64,000 nt of DNA from Leucocoprinus leucothites (lineage: Eukaryota > Basidiomycota > Agaricomycetes > Agaricales > Agaricaceae). The stretch covers positions 1,550,001 through 1,614,000 of the forward strand of contig JAACJO010000010.1 in assembly GCA_013368445.1 (NCBI GenBank), written 5' to 3'. The notes beneath the pieces are model-generated. The model made no database searches. It was given only the letters and a program-made list of their open reading frames with translations, and was not told the origin of the DNA. This document shows positions 1 to 9,948 of this stretch, one piece after another; position 1 is the first letter of the stretch; every line of letters begins with the position of its first letter. The position numbers were made by a program, and so were the translations under genes.

Positions 1-430
1 CACAAGTCCTACAGTACAAATGATATCAATCAAATTAACGACGCCCCATTCACTCTGAATCCTAACTATCAACTTACCATTTTCCTGATCGATGCCGATC
101 AACAATGGTCTCTCGTGTCCTGCCTCTTTCGCAAGTTGCTGCAAACCCAGGACAAGCTCTAGCGTCTGTTGAGCATCTGAAGCAGAACCTCAGTCTAGTC
201 CACCACGCATACTCGCATTAACCAGACCTCTGATATTCCTCTTCATGAGGATGATGTTTCCAACATAGTACTTTGTAATCAATGTTTTGACATTGTCGCT
301 GATTTCATGGCCATGAAACCCAAAAACAAAGTGCTGTTATAGCAGTGAGAAAAAGAGAACAACAAGAAAAGTTTAAATGAGACAATACCTGGCCGATTTC
401 CCTTCGAGTCGCCTCGTCCAAGGTAGTCAT
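1..430 (-). CDS. GH3 beta-N-acetylhexosaminidase, 5' part
   Basis: The gene runs off the left edge, so only the N-terminus is seen. Reading on the minus strand, exons at 430-389, 333-228, 176-78 and 8-1 join in frame across three GT..AG introns. The product begins MTTLDEATRREIGQ and continues with HFVFGFHG, KYYVGNIILMKRNI and PLLIGIDQENGLV. Those blocks match the start of glycoside hydrolase family 3 NagZ-like enzymes, which remove terminal beta-linked N-acetylglucosamine; IDQENG sits beside the substrate pocket. The catalytic His/Asp region lies outside the window. The ATG at 430 is chosen because the upstream ATG at 485 is in another frame. I infer a cytosolic role in amino-sugar or chitin turnover; exact substrate is unknown. 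Confidence 0.8.
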
Positions 431-591
431 GGCTGATATAGCGTTCAAGATTTGACGTGAGCGATAAAGTGGTGCCCCTGATCACAGTCCCTGAAAGAGA
501 TTGATGCAGATGATCCGCCGGAGCTTGTTAATTGACCGGCCCGGGACACTACCACGTGTTAACAACATACTTGCAAACCTCCACAATCATA

Positions 592-1810
592 ATGGCTGAA
601 GACGCGAGAAAACGACGAAAACTGAATCCTCTGCCAGATGGTTTCCTTCCGTCAAAAAAACCTCCACAACGTCTCCATGCTCCCAAATTCCAATCCGCCT
701 TTGACACACCCGGCTCTTCTTCCTCTTCGTCTAAAAATGCAACGAAACCGCCGAGTTTGCCTCCTCTACAGAACAACCCAGTCGTTGTGCAAGAAACGAA
801 ACGCGTTATCTCACATATGCGTCGACAACCGATCCCTACTCCCCCTGTACTTTCAGACGTACAACCCACCAAGACGACCGTTCTCATGAAACGACATGAA
901 CCTCCAACAGTCCTTGCTCGCCCAACAACCTCAGTAAAACCAATGTCTGCCTCCAGCTACTTTCTCAAAGAACCTCCTGCTCCTCCTGCTCCCCAAACTA
1001 AACCCCTGAAGAAACGCGCTCCTCCAATACCAGAGCTACTTTTGGTTCCCGACACGAAGGACATGAAGCCCCTTTCAACCACTCATTTCGCTTCTCTCAC
1101 CGACATATCATTGGACGATGATGACGATGATTCTGTCGGCCTTTCATCCCTCCTACTACGGCTCCAAGAACACAAAGCTGGAATCCAACCTAGCGAGTCT
1201 AGATCCGACATCCTAATCAGTCCACAGAAAAACAAACACATTAGGTCCGTTCCAATCTCCTTCCATTCCTCCCTCATTCTCATTTTCTCATCAACAACAC
1301 AGGGGAGGACTAGCGTCCCGCGCAGCTCAACTGTACAAAAGATCCCACACATCCCTCTACCTCTGGCGCACATCCCTCGAATCCCAGCCTCTCCAACAAA
1401 CCTCCTCCGACCTCACGTTCCGCATCAACAAGCTCATCCACACCATCTCCACCGGCTCTCACAAACCCTGCATATCCATCACACTCTGCCGCATACTCAC
1501 ACCTGTTCGCCCATTCTCCTCTCGCAAACAACGCGTTTACATTCTCCTCAAACTCCCACATGCCTCCAAATCTTCTTCTTTTTCATTATGCAATCCACAG
1601 AACCTTCAAGAGGGTGTCACAATTCGAATATGGCGCCCTTGGCATGAAATAACTCTAGTTCAACACCCTCCCGGTGCTACTGTCGAGATGCCAAATGCTA
1701 GTTTACCACTACCTTCATCTAATGACTCGGGTAGTATACCGTTCGACGAGAATACCCACAACACTGTATTACTATGCTCGCGATTCTCGATAATTAAGGA
1801 TTTGACGTGA
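592..1810 (+). CDS. Unrecognised basic, Pro/Ser-rich protein
   Basis: Two exons, 592-1244 and 1303-1810, join in frame over a 58-nt GT..AG intron, giving about 386 residues. The first half is low complexity: a basic KRRK patch near residue 8, Ser runs, many Pro residues and an acidic stretch (DDDDDD) before the intron, which suggests a disordered, possibly nuclear protein. The second half looks folded, with alternating hydrophobic strands such as CISITLCRIL and RVYILLKL and then EGVTIRIWRPWHEI, compatible with a beta-barrel of OB type, though this is only a visual impression. An upstream in-frame ATG at 532 exists, but MAEDARKRRK is the more natural start. I do not recognise the family. Confidence 0.65.
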
Positions 1811-1943
1811 CATTTCATTTGCGTTTATTTGGTCTACTGTCCTCCGATCGGAATGAGTACATATATGCGCCTTCTCTCTCTCTCGCTCCCCTTCAGCCTC
1901 TTCTTCTCTCCCCACATCCCAGCCATGCCTACGCATACAACGG

Positions 1944-2649
1944 ATGAATTTGTTTTCGAAGCCTCTCAACCAAGCAGTGATGATCCCAGGTTTTTCTCGA
2001 TTGCACGTCTCCTCGCCATACGATAATTTAACAGACATTCCCCCAAGCTTCGAGCAAGCTCTCATCAACCAATACAAAGGTCACTACACAGTCACCTCAC
2101 GCCACCACACTCAAAACCCATTTTACTTACGCCTCAGCCGCGCAACAACGCAAACATCGAGAAAAACAAGTCAAATTCCTTCAAGCCGCTGAAAACAAAT
2201 TGACCGAAGAGGTAGCCAAATCCCGGTCCCCAGTGAATGTTCTCTCGGACTAACCAGATACCAGATCAACACGGTGATAAAGGCAGTCCGAGAATGCATA
2301 CAACAAATGTACGACACTCGCTTCCCTATACCCCCCGAGATATTCCATGCGTACCTAGGGAGACATTATACCACACATTCATATTCGAGCACGCAGCCGC
2401 CGAAGATAAAATCAGAGCACTCTGGAGTAAAATCCACACCTTGGCCGAGAAATACAACGTGCGTAGAGAAATAAATCTGCCAGCCTATGATGGAGAGCTT
2501 ACTCCACAGCTTGACAGGCGGTTTTGGAAGACGTGCAGAACGAACAAACCACACAACAGGAAGCAATTGAAGAAAAACAAGTAGCAGGCCTTGCCAAGGT
2601 TCACAAAGCTTGTGAAGGTAGATCCAAGTTCCCAGAAACCGGCAACTGA
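1944..2649 (+). CDS. Unrecognised small coiled-coil protein
   Basis: Coding pieces in different frames connect by short introns: 1944-2079, 2138-2211, 2265-about 2350, about 2416-2460 and about 2521-2649. The third junction is uncertain because more than one acceptor keeps the frame. The protein is rich in Lys, Glu and Gln (QQRKHREKQVKFLQAAENK, LEDVQNEQTTQQEAIEEKQ) and probably forms alpha-helical coiled coils, with a middle part TVIKAVRECIQQMYDTRF. It starts only 134 bp after the previous gene on the same strand. Its stop codon lies just inside the left end of the first tandem-duplication unit, so the duplication boundary falls at the very 3' end of this gene. Function unknown. Confidence 0.5.
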
Positions 2650-2965
2650 CACTAATGCACCGGGGAAAGATTACACGCGTATCATAAGGGAGTTGCACCA
2701 GAACCAGAACGAAGAGTAATCCAGACAGAGATACCGTTGAATGCTAAGATAACAATTGAAAACAAAAATATCAATTGATGTTTTTTTAAATTTAGAACAG
2801 CACAACACGACAGAAATGAGTTTCCACGTGACAGTCCTGCTGTTAACGAGCGCCAAAGCTGTGGGACAGTGATCTAACGCCAGAAGCTCGACACAAAATG
2901 GCAAACCATATCTTTAGTGTGGCTTGCACGCCGAAGCCCCCCTCACTCCTTTGCACCCCACCCTC

Positions 2966-4900
2966 ATGTCGACCACTGTAGGTGCCTTTGTTTCGTGTTA
3001 TATCCGAGTATGTATTGACTCCATGCAGCCACCCCCACCAGAGGCCTTTCGTTCCCAATCTCCTAATGCGTCTGCCTCTGCGCATTCAGAAACCGGCGCT
3101 AAAACAGAAACGACTCACGTTCATTGCCCTTGCCTAGTGTCTCTTGGTCTTGAGCACTCTACAGACCAAAAGAAGAGTCCTTGGGAGATTAGTCTGGATT
3201 ATGCGAAGAAACACGTTAACGGAGAGATCGCGTTATGGAAAGACGAAGTGGATAAACTACTGATTTTCGTACGTCAACATACACACCGACTCTCCACCAA
3301 ATTCTCGGCTCAAACCTGACGCGCAAACTCATAGGCTACACTGTTCTCTGGTGTTGCTGGCGCCTTTGCCCTTGAATCATTCCACGGCGTCAGGCAGGAG
3401 CCAACCGACACAACTGCACTCCTCCTCAGAACTCTCATAACCATTCAACTCAATGCCACTAATCCTCAACCCAACCTACCCGTTGACCTCAACCCTCAAG
3501 CCCCAGTTACAGCTGCCGCAAGACGAATCAACATCTACAACTTCCTCAGTCTTATCCTCAGTCTCTCCGTCGTGATGTCCGGAATACTATGCCTCCAATG
3601 GCTTCGCGAATACGCTCAGGACCCACACGGTATTCCAGGACCCCGACACGAACACCTTGGCATCCGTTATATGCGAAGCCAGGGTATGAGGAAATGGGGT
3701 GTCTTCACAATCCTTAAACTATTACCTCTAATCCTCCTCCTCTCTCTCCTCCTCTTCTTTGCCGGAATTATCGAGCTACTCTTAGGAGTCGACCAATCAG
3801 CCACTATAGTAGCTTCAGTCGTAGTTGGCATCACGTCCTCCTTTATGCTCATTACAACGATCCTTCCAGCCGTTCAGAGTTTCTGGATACACTTCTTCCC
3901 CACACACCAACTCCCCGAGTGCCCATACAAGTCACCCCAAGCTTGGATCTTTTATCAGTTCCTGGCAAGGCCTATTCGATTCATAAAATGGACGATAGCC
4001 AAATGCCGAGGTGAACACCTTCCGGACGATCCAACCGTTATCGACATCTTCAACCTCCAAACCTGGTCTGGATACGATTGGCTAGTATATTCCAACCACA
4101 GGCGCTTACCTGCAGCAATTGCCAATGCGGGGTTCGGCGTTCACTGGTTAGGAAGAATGTACCTGCAAGAGAAACAGCTCGCAGATGCGCTCTATCAATG
4201 TATCAAAGACCTATCGATCCACGACTCGCTTCGTTCTATCCTAAATACCCGGGACCCTCGTCGTGCGGGCTCCGCTGATCAAGCATCGAGGTGGTTCCCG
4301 CGTGACGTACCAGAAACAGAAGCCAATAAGCTCAACCAAGTCCACGTATCCGACGTTCTTGTCTTCCAAACTCTGGCACATTTAACCGAGAGAATTGAGC
4401 GGGGTCACCCTCCCACAGTTCTCTTCAAAGAACGATTGGACTTGTATCTCAAAATCAATGGAGAATGTACGGATCCTAATATTGATTGTCCACTGATAAA
4501 CGACATGGACCAGAAAGACGTGGTCTCGCGTGGTACGTCATTTGAATACCAAGATTAATCTATATTATTCACACTCATGCGGCATCAAGATGTCAGGAAA
4601 ACCCTTTTGTACCACATCACCAAAATTATGCAGAACGATATGGACGTGAACGAGTCGCACTTGTCCGCACTCGACCATATTATCGGACTGGAGTTTGATA
4701 CAGATAACCCTGACAACCAGCTCTTTAATCATGTGCTAGAAGCATTGGGGACGTGGATCGAGAAAAAGGGTTGGGATGGCGAAGGGGGATCAGTGCAAGA
4801 GGGTCGTTCAGAACGATCAAAGCTACAGACTCATGCGTCTAAATTGTACAATCGTGTTCATATCCTGCGCAGGTTGGCAGCTATCAGGAAGCAAGCTTAG
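2966..4900 (+). CDS. DUF6535 multi-pass membrane protein
   Basis: Exons 2966-3268, 3335-4532 and 4590-4900 join in frame to 603 residues. The N-terminal DUF6535 domain is seen from WEISLDYAKKHVNGEIALWK through DKLLIFATLFSGVAGAFALE, with four hydrophobic segments near residues 100-118, 170-188, 223-250 and 256-280. Between segments 2 and 3 lies the typical LQWLREYAQDPHG stretch. The C-terminal half is soluble and mostly helical, ending LYNRVHILRRLAAIRKQA. The family is expanded in Agaricomycetes and has no established function. The gene converges on a kinase 229 bp away and was duplicated with it. A TTG-initiated upstream extension is open, but the first ATG at 2966 is preferred. No lesion is seen, unlike the second copy. 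Confidence 0.85.
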
Positions 4901-5128
4901 TGGCTGTTCACCTCTAGTGGCTAGTATGGTTACTGTATTCAGCGTCTTGTTTGCGGCTTATGAAGCTATGAGGAGACAGGGTCCTTTACTAGATCTGTCC
5001 TACACATTTTCAAAACACAATGAGATTAGCAAAGCCATATAAATGACCATCGCTGCTAGATCAGAGGCTAGGCCTGCCGGAGCTCTGGGCAATACTTTCC
5101 GGTCCTCCACAAAATAATACTAAGCACT

Positions 5129-6674
5129 TCATTTCTTGTTCCCTGTCGAGGGAGCAGTATTTTGAACCTGTGTCTCAAGGTCAATACCACAAGCATCAGA
5201 TCAAATAATTTTAGCAGTCTCGTACCTTCAGGAGGGTTTGATAAACGAGAGGGTCGTCGATGACAGTTCTATCAAGCCGAATACTCATCCTACGATGACC
5301 GCTTTCCTTACGATCATCCTTAAAAAGACCGACGACAAATTGGCGGAGAGCAACGGCAGTTGGGCGCTCGTTGGGCTCTTTGGCCCAACATTCCTTCAGC
5401 TTCTTCCATACGGTCTCGTCAAAGTGAGGACAGGCTACGGGTTGGCTCGGAATCAAGCCGTCTCGATCAATGGCCTGACTAAGCGCTATAATACTCCTGA
5501 ACTGATTAAACGGTTTAGCGCCGGTTATCACCTGAGTAGGGTGGAGTCAGCTAGTGATCTAAGCATTCGATGAGGCCTCACCTCATAGCAGGTACAGGCA
5601 AAGGACCAGATGTCGCTTTCCACAGTTGCATTTCCCTGATATCCAGAAAGAAGTTCGGGGGCCATCCAGTTTGCCTCTCCGACAGAAACTCCGGTTTTGG
5701 TTGCAGTGTTAACACGCGAGCCTCCGAAGTCAGCAAGTAGCGCCCGTCCCTCCTCCGATACCAACACATTTTTCTGATTACCTTGGGTTAGTGTTGTCGA
5801 GCTCGGAGAGGCTGTACACACAGTACCGCTTTCAAATCAGAATGTACAATGCCAAATTCGTGCATATACGCAAGACCAGATATCATATCCGACATCTAGG
5901 ATACATAAGTAGATAAACCTAATCAGAAAGCGAAATGAGACGCACAAGGGGTATCCTAGGGGCATCAGGGCAGTCCTCAAGATATTTCAAGAGGTCACCG
6001 TGCTCCATCCACGGTGAAATGATACACACTCTGTGATATTCATCCGAACAAAGATGAACACCATAAAATGGAAGAATATTCTTGTGTGACATATGAGCAG
6101 AAAGGATGGCTTCTTTCGCGTGCGTCTGAAAAAGTATGAGCACAATTGAGTGTGAACGAATGGAACTCACTTTTATAAGCTGTTCAGAGGTATAGATTGT
6201 CGGACTCCGGCGAATCGCCTTGACGCACACAACTTGATCGCCAAAACCTCCTTTGAATATGTCCCCGAAACCGCCAGTATGGAGCAGAGGATCAAATTTA
6301 CAGCTGACGCCTTCGAGCTTGAGGCATTCCGGGAAGACCTGGGCTGTCCGAGCGAGATTTGCCAGCGTATGCAGGATCTCTCTGCGCGCGTCATTTCCCT
6401 GGAAGTCTCTTCTTTCTAGGACCTACGATTTCATCAGCTAATGCGAATAACCGCTACAACAGTACTTTGCAGAAGTATTCACCCTATTGAGGAAATCAGT
6501 CATGGATTGGGCCTCTTCTCCCTTGAGCCTGGCGAGTAGGCGCCTTTTGTTACGATCCTTCACCAACTCTGATAGTAGGCGATAAGACTTCTGGTAGTCG
6601 GGATGCATATCTTCGAACCGTTGTGAGGTTGCATCCTTGGTCTGTTTCCGATGGACAGAGTGTGAGTTTCCCAT
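5129..6674 (-). CDS. TKL-type protein kinase, duplicated copy 1
   Basis: Seven exons (6674-6483, 6422-6171, 6125-5946, 5895-5827, 5773-5582, 5531-5226, 5167-5129) join without a break to 409 residues. The start MGNSHS fits an N-myristoylation signal (Gly2, Ser6). A helical segment with LKGEEAQSMTDFLNRV follows. The kinase domain shows the glycine loop TGGFGDIFKGGFG, catalytic lysine in VCVKAIR, catalytic loop VHSDLKA (HSD in place of HRD, Asp kept), DFGGS, NWMAPE and SDIWSFACTCYEV. All residues needed for phosphotransfer are present, so activity is plausible. I infer a membrane-attached Ser/Thr or dual-specificity kinase. The short last exon of 13 codons is supported by the same splice sites in the second copy. 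It converges on the DUF6535 gene. Confidence 0.85.
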
Positions 6675-7095
6675 TTGTGACAAGCGAAGGGGAGTGAGGC
6701 TGAGGGTCGGGCTGTGAAGGTCGTGAGCAACGAGATTGATTTGAAGCCAGGATTAAATATAGTTTTGACGCCGAAGGAAGCTCTGCTGTCACAGCCTCAG
6801 ACGAACATCATGATAACAGGCAAGACTATCATCACGCTTGCGTATATCAGACATCGACAAACATCACAGGAAGAGTTATGGGGTAAAAGGGGCTAAAAGA
6901 CATATCAGGTAGAGGCTCTTGCCGTTTACGGTGGTCGAGGATCATTGGCGCTCATCAGAGGCGGCCCGTGATCATATTTTATTGCACTGCAAGGCCAATG
7001 AACACAATTTCAAGTTAAAACACAAATATGATAGTAATTCACCGATCGACTATGTGAGTTAATATAAGAATTTCTCCTAGACAATGCCACCCCAC
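6675..7095. other. Spacer within duplication unit 1
   Basis: About 420 bp between the kinase start and the FIG4 remnant. It corresponds to 11507-11941 in unit 2 and includes the kinase promoter. A TTAAATATAG sequence near 6752, conserved in unit 2, may be an AT-rich core promoter element. I see no gene. Confidence 0.5.
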
Positions 7096-7510
7096 TTATG
7101 TATATCCAGAAAGCTACTTCTCGTAATTGTAGGCAACCGTCCTTTAAATGGATGAGCCTTGGCCACAAATGCCGCATAGTTATCAATGGTCTCCTCCTTA
7201 CACCAGCCTTCCGGTTCCAGACCGTTGGAAGTGTCGATTGCATTGTGGTGCACTTCGAGATCGTTCCTCTCACCACGCGCTGTTTAAGCGTTAACAGATT
7301 CCTCATACTGGCACTGGTCAATCATATGTACCTGTAGCACAATATCACAACAATGGGTGGTACGGCGGTTTGGAATCACCCTTGATACTCATCCTGCTCA
7401 TTTTCCGACACAAATGGCTCCAAGAACTGCATAGCAAGATATTCCGACGTGTGTCTGGTTAGGTATTAGCTTGAGTCTTCACAGCCTCCCCCTCGGTATT
7501 TGTTGGTTCC
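7096..7510 (-). pseudogene. Orphan FIG4 3'-end fragment
   Basis: The stretch matches 11942-12372, the last exons of the complete FIG4 gene further right, including the terminal tyrosine-rich segment and the stop region (TATATCCAGAAAGC on the plus strand in both copies). It begins abruptly at the duplication junction near 7510, with no upstream FIG4 exons, catalytic domain or obvious start codon. It is best read as the tail of FIG4 carried along when the 4.9 kb block was duplicated. Substitutions and small indels relative to the complete gene, such as loss of bases around 7365 and 7460, show that it is drifting. It could still contribute a 3' UTR or antisense transcript. Confidence 0.8.
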
Positions 7511-7870
7511 ATTCAAGCTCTAGGCTAGAAACCAACAACTGACACTAATGCACAGGAGAAATATAACACACGTATTATAGGGGAGTTACGCCAGAACTAG
7601 AACGAAGAGTAAATCCAGACAGACTCGATGCCGTTGAACGCTCAGATAATAATTGAAAACAAAAATATCAATTGATGTTTTTTAAATTTGGAACAGTACA
7701 CGCGACAGAAATGAGTGTCCAGGTGATCCTGTTATTAACGAGCGCCAAAAGTGTGGGACAGTGATCTAACGCCAGAAGCCCAACACAGAGTGGCGAAATG
7801 CATATATCGTACATATCTTTAGCATGCCTTGCACGCCGAAGCCCCCTTCACTCCTTCGCACCTCACTCTC

Positions 7871-9727
7871 ATGCCCACCACCGCAAGCGCCTCCCCTCCT
7901 CGTCATATCCGAGTATGTATTGACTATATACAGCCACCTCAACCAGAAGCCCTTCGTTCCCAATCTCCAAATCTGTCTGCCTCTGCGCGCTCAGAAGCCG
8001 ACGCTAAAACAGGGATGACTCACGCTCAGTGTCGCTGCCTACTGTCTTGTTCGGAATACTCTGCAGACCAAAAGAAGAGTCCTTGGGAGATTAGTCTGAA
8101 TTATGCGAGGAAAACATGTTAACGGAGAGATCGCTTTATGGAAAGATGAAATGGATAAACTACTGATTTTCGTACGTCAATGTACACACCAACTCTCCGC
8201 CAATCTCTCGGCTCAAACCTGACACGCAAACTCATAGGTTACACTATTCTCTGGTGTCGCTGGCGCTTTTTCCATTGAATCATTCCACAGCGTTAGACAG
8301 GAACCCAACCGATACAACTGCACTCCTCCTCAGAACTCTCATAATCATTCAACTCAATGCCACTAATCCTCAACCCAACCTACCCATTGACCTCGACCCC
8401 AAAGCTACAGCTGCCGCAAGATGAATCAACATCTACAGCTTCCTCAGTCTTATCCTCAGTCTCTCCGTCGTGATGTCCCATACGATGGCTTCGCGAATAT
8501 GCTCAAGACCCGCACGGTATTCCAGACGAACACCTCGGAATCCGTTACATGTGAAGCCAGGGTATGAGGAAATGGGGCGTCTTCACAATCCTCAAACTAC
8601 TACCTCTAATCCTCCTCTCTCTCCTTTTCTTTGCCGGAATTATTGAACTACTCTTAGGGATTGACCAATCAGCCACTATAGTAGCTTCAGCCGTAGTTGG
8701 CATCACGTCCTCCTTTATGCTCATTACTACGGTGCTTCTAGCCATTCAGAGCTTCTAAGTGCACTACTTTCCCTCACACCGACCCCCCGAACGCCTATAC
8801 AAGTCACCCCAAGCCTGGATCCCTTATCAGCTCCTGGCAAGGCCTATTAGATTAAAATGGACGATAGCCAAATGCCGAGGTGAATTCCTTCCAGATGATT
8901 CAACCGTAATCGACATATTCAACCTTCAAACTTGGTCTGGATACGATTAGCTGGTGTATTCCAACTATAGGCGCTTGCGCGTAGCAATTGCCAATGCGGG
9001 TTCGGCGTTCACTGGCTAGGAAGAACGTACCTGCAAGAGAAACAGCTCGCAGAAGCACTCTATCAATGTATCCGAGACCCGTCAATACATAATTTGCTCC
9101 GTTTCATCCTAAATACCCAGGACCTTCGTCGTGCGGGCTCCGCTGATGAAGCCTCGAGGTGGTTCCCGCGTGACGTACCGGAACAGAAGCCAATAAGCTG
9201 AACCAAGTCCATGGACCTGACATTCTTGTCTTTCAAACTCTGGCACATTAACTGAGAGAATTGAGCGAGGTCACTACCCCAAAATCAATGAAGCATGTGC
9301 AGATCCTAATATTAATTGTCCACTGATAAACGGCATGGATCAAAAAGACATGGTTTCGCGCGGTACTTCATCTGAATACCAAGATTAATCTATATTATTC
9401 GCACTAATGCCGCATTCAAGATATCAGAAAAGCCTTTTTGTACCACATCAAGATTATCCGAATGGTATGGACGTGAACGAGTCGCACTTGCCTGCACTCG
9501 ACCCTAACATCGGACTGGAGTTTGATACAGATAACCCTGACAACCAGCTCTTTAATCATGTGCTAGAAGCATTGGAGACGTGGATTGAGAAAAAGGTTTG
9601 GGAAGATGAAGGGGGATCAGTGCAAGAGGGTCGCTCAGAACGGTCGAAGCTACAGACTTGGGCGTCTAAATTGTACAATCGTGTTCATATCCTGCGCAGG
9701 TTGGCAGCTATCAGGAAGCAAGCTTAG
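7871..9727 (+). pseudogene. DUF6535 pseudogene (duplicate of 2966-4900)
   Basis: Aligned by eye to the intact copy, this gene has many independent lesions. An extra A near 8110 shifts the frame into a TAA at 8120. CGA has become TGA near 8424. Part of the second membrane segment is deleted near 8479. There is a TGA after the ATG near 8549, a TAA at 8757 where the intact copy has TGG, and a TAG at 8948 where it has TGG. About 40 bp is missing near 9280. Matching segments such as the helix TNPDNQLFNHV and the terminal RLAAIRKQA are still legible in pieces. With lesions spread from start to end, a full product cannot be made. The convergent kinase next to it stays open, so the two halves of the cassette have had different fates. 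Confidence 0.93.
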
Positions 9728-9948
9728 TGGCTGTCTACCTCCAGTGGCGAGTATGATTATTTTATTCAGTGTCTTATTTGCGACTGATTAAGAGACAGAA
9801 TTCTTTACTAAATTTGCCCTATACACTTTCAAAGTACAATGGGATCAGCAAAGGAATACAAGCATACAAAATATCCATTGCCACTAGATCAGAGGCTAGG
9901 CCTGCTCGAGCTCTGGGCGATACTCTTCGATCCTCCACAACAATTATA

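Larger units (their letters stand above)
2632..7512. repeat. Tandem duplication unit 1 (about 4.9 kb)
   Basis: This block is repeated in the same orientation at about 7526-12372. Matching landmarks include the left end (AACTGACACTAATGCAC at 2644 and 7537), the DUF6535 gene, the kinase gene and the right end around TGTTGGTT at 7500 and 12361. Similarity continues through introns and spacers, so the whole block was copied as DNA. Small indels and substitutions are scattered throughout. Unit 1 carries intact DUF6535 and kinase genes and an orphan FIG4 3' fragment. End positions are accurate to perhaps 10-20 bp. Confidence 0.9.

Noticed and set aside
532..591. Upstream in-frame ATG of the gene at 592
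   Set aside because: It adds a short hydrophobic stretch, whereas MAEDARKRRK looks like a natural start; cDNA would decide.
5238..5573. Plus-strand frame of 111 codons
   Set aside because: Antisense of the kinase copy 1 exons; the same shadow appears at the matching place in unit 2.
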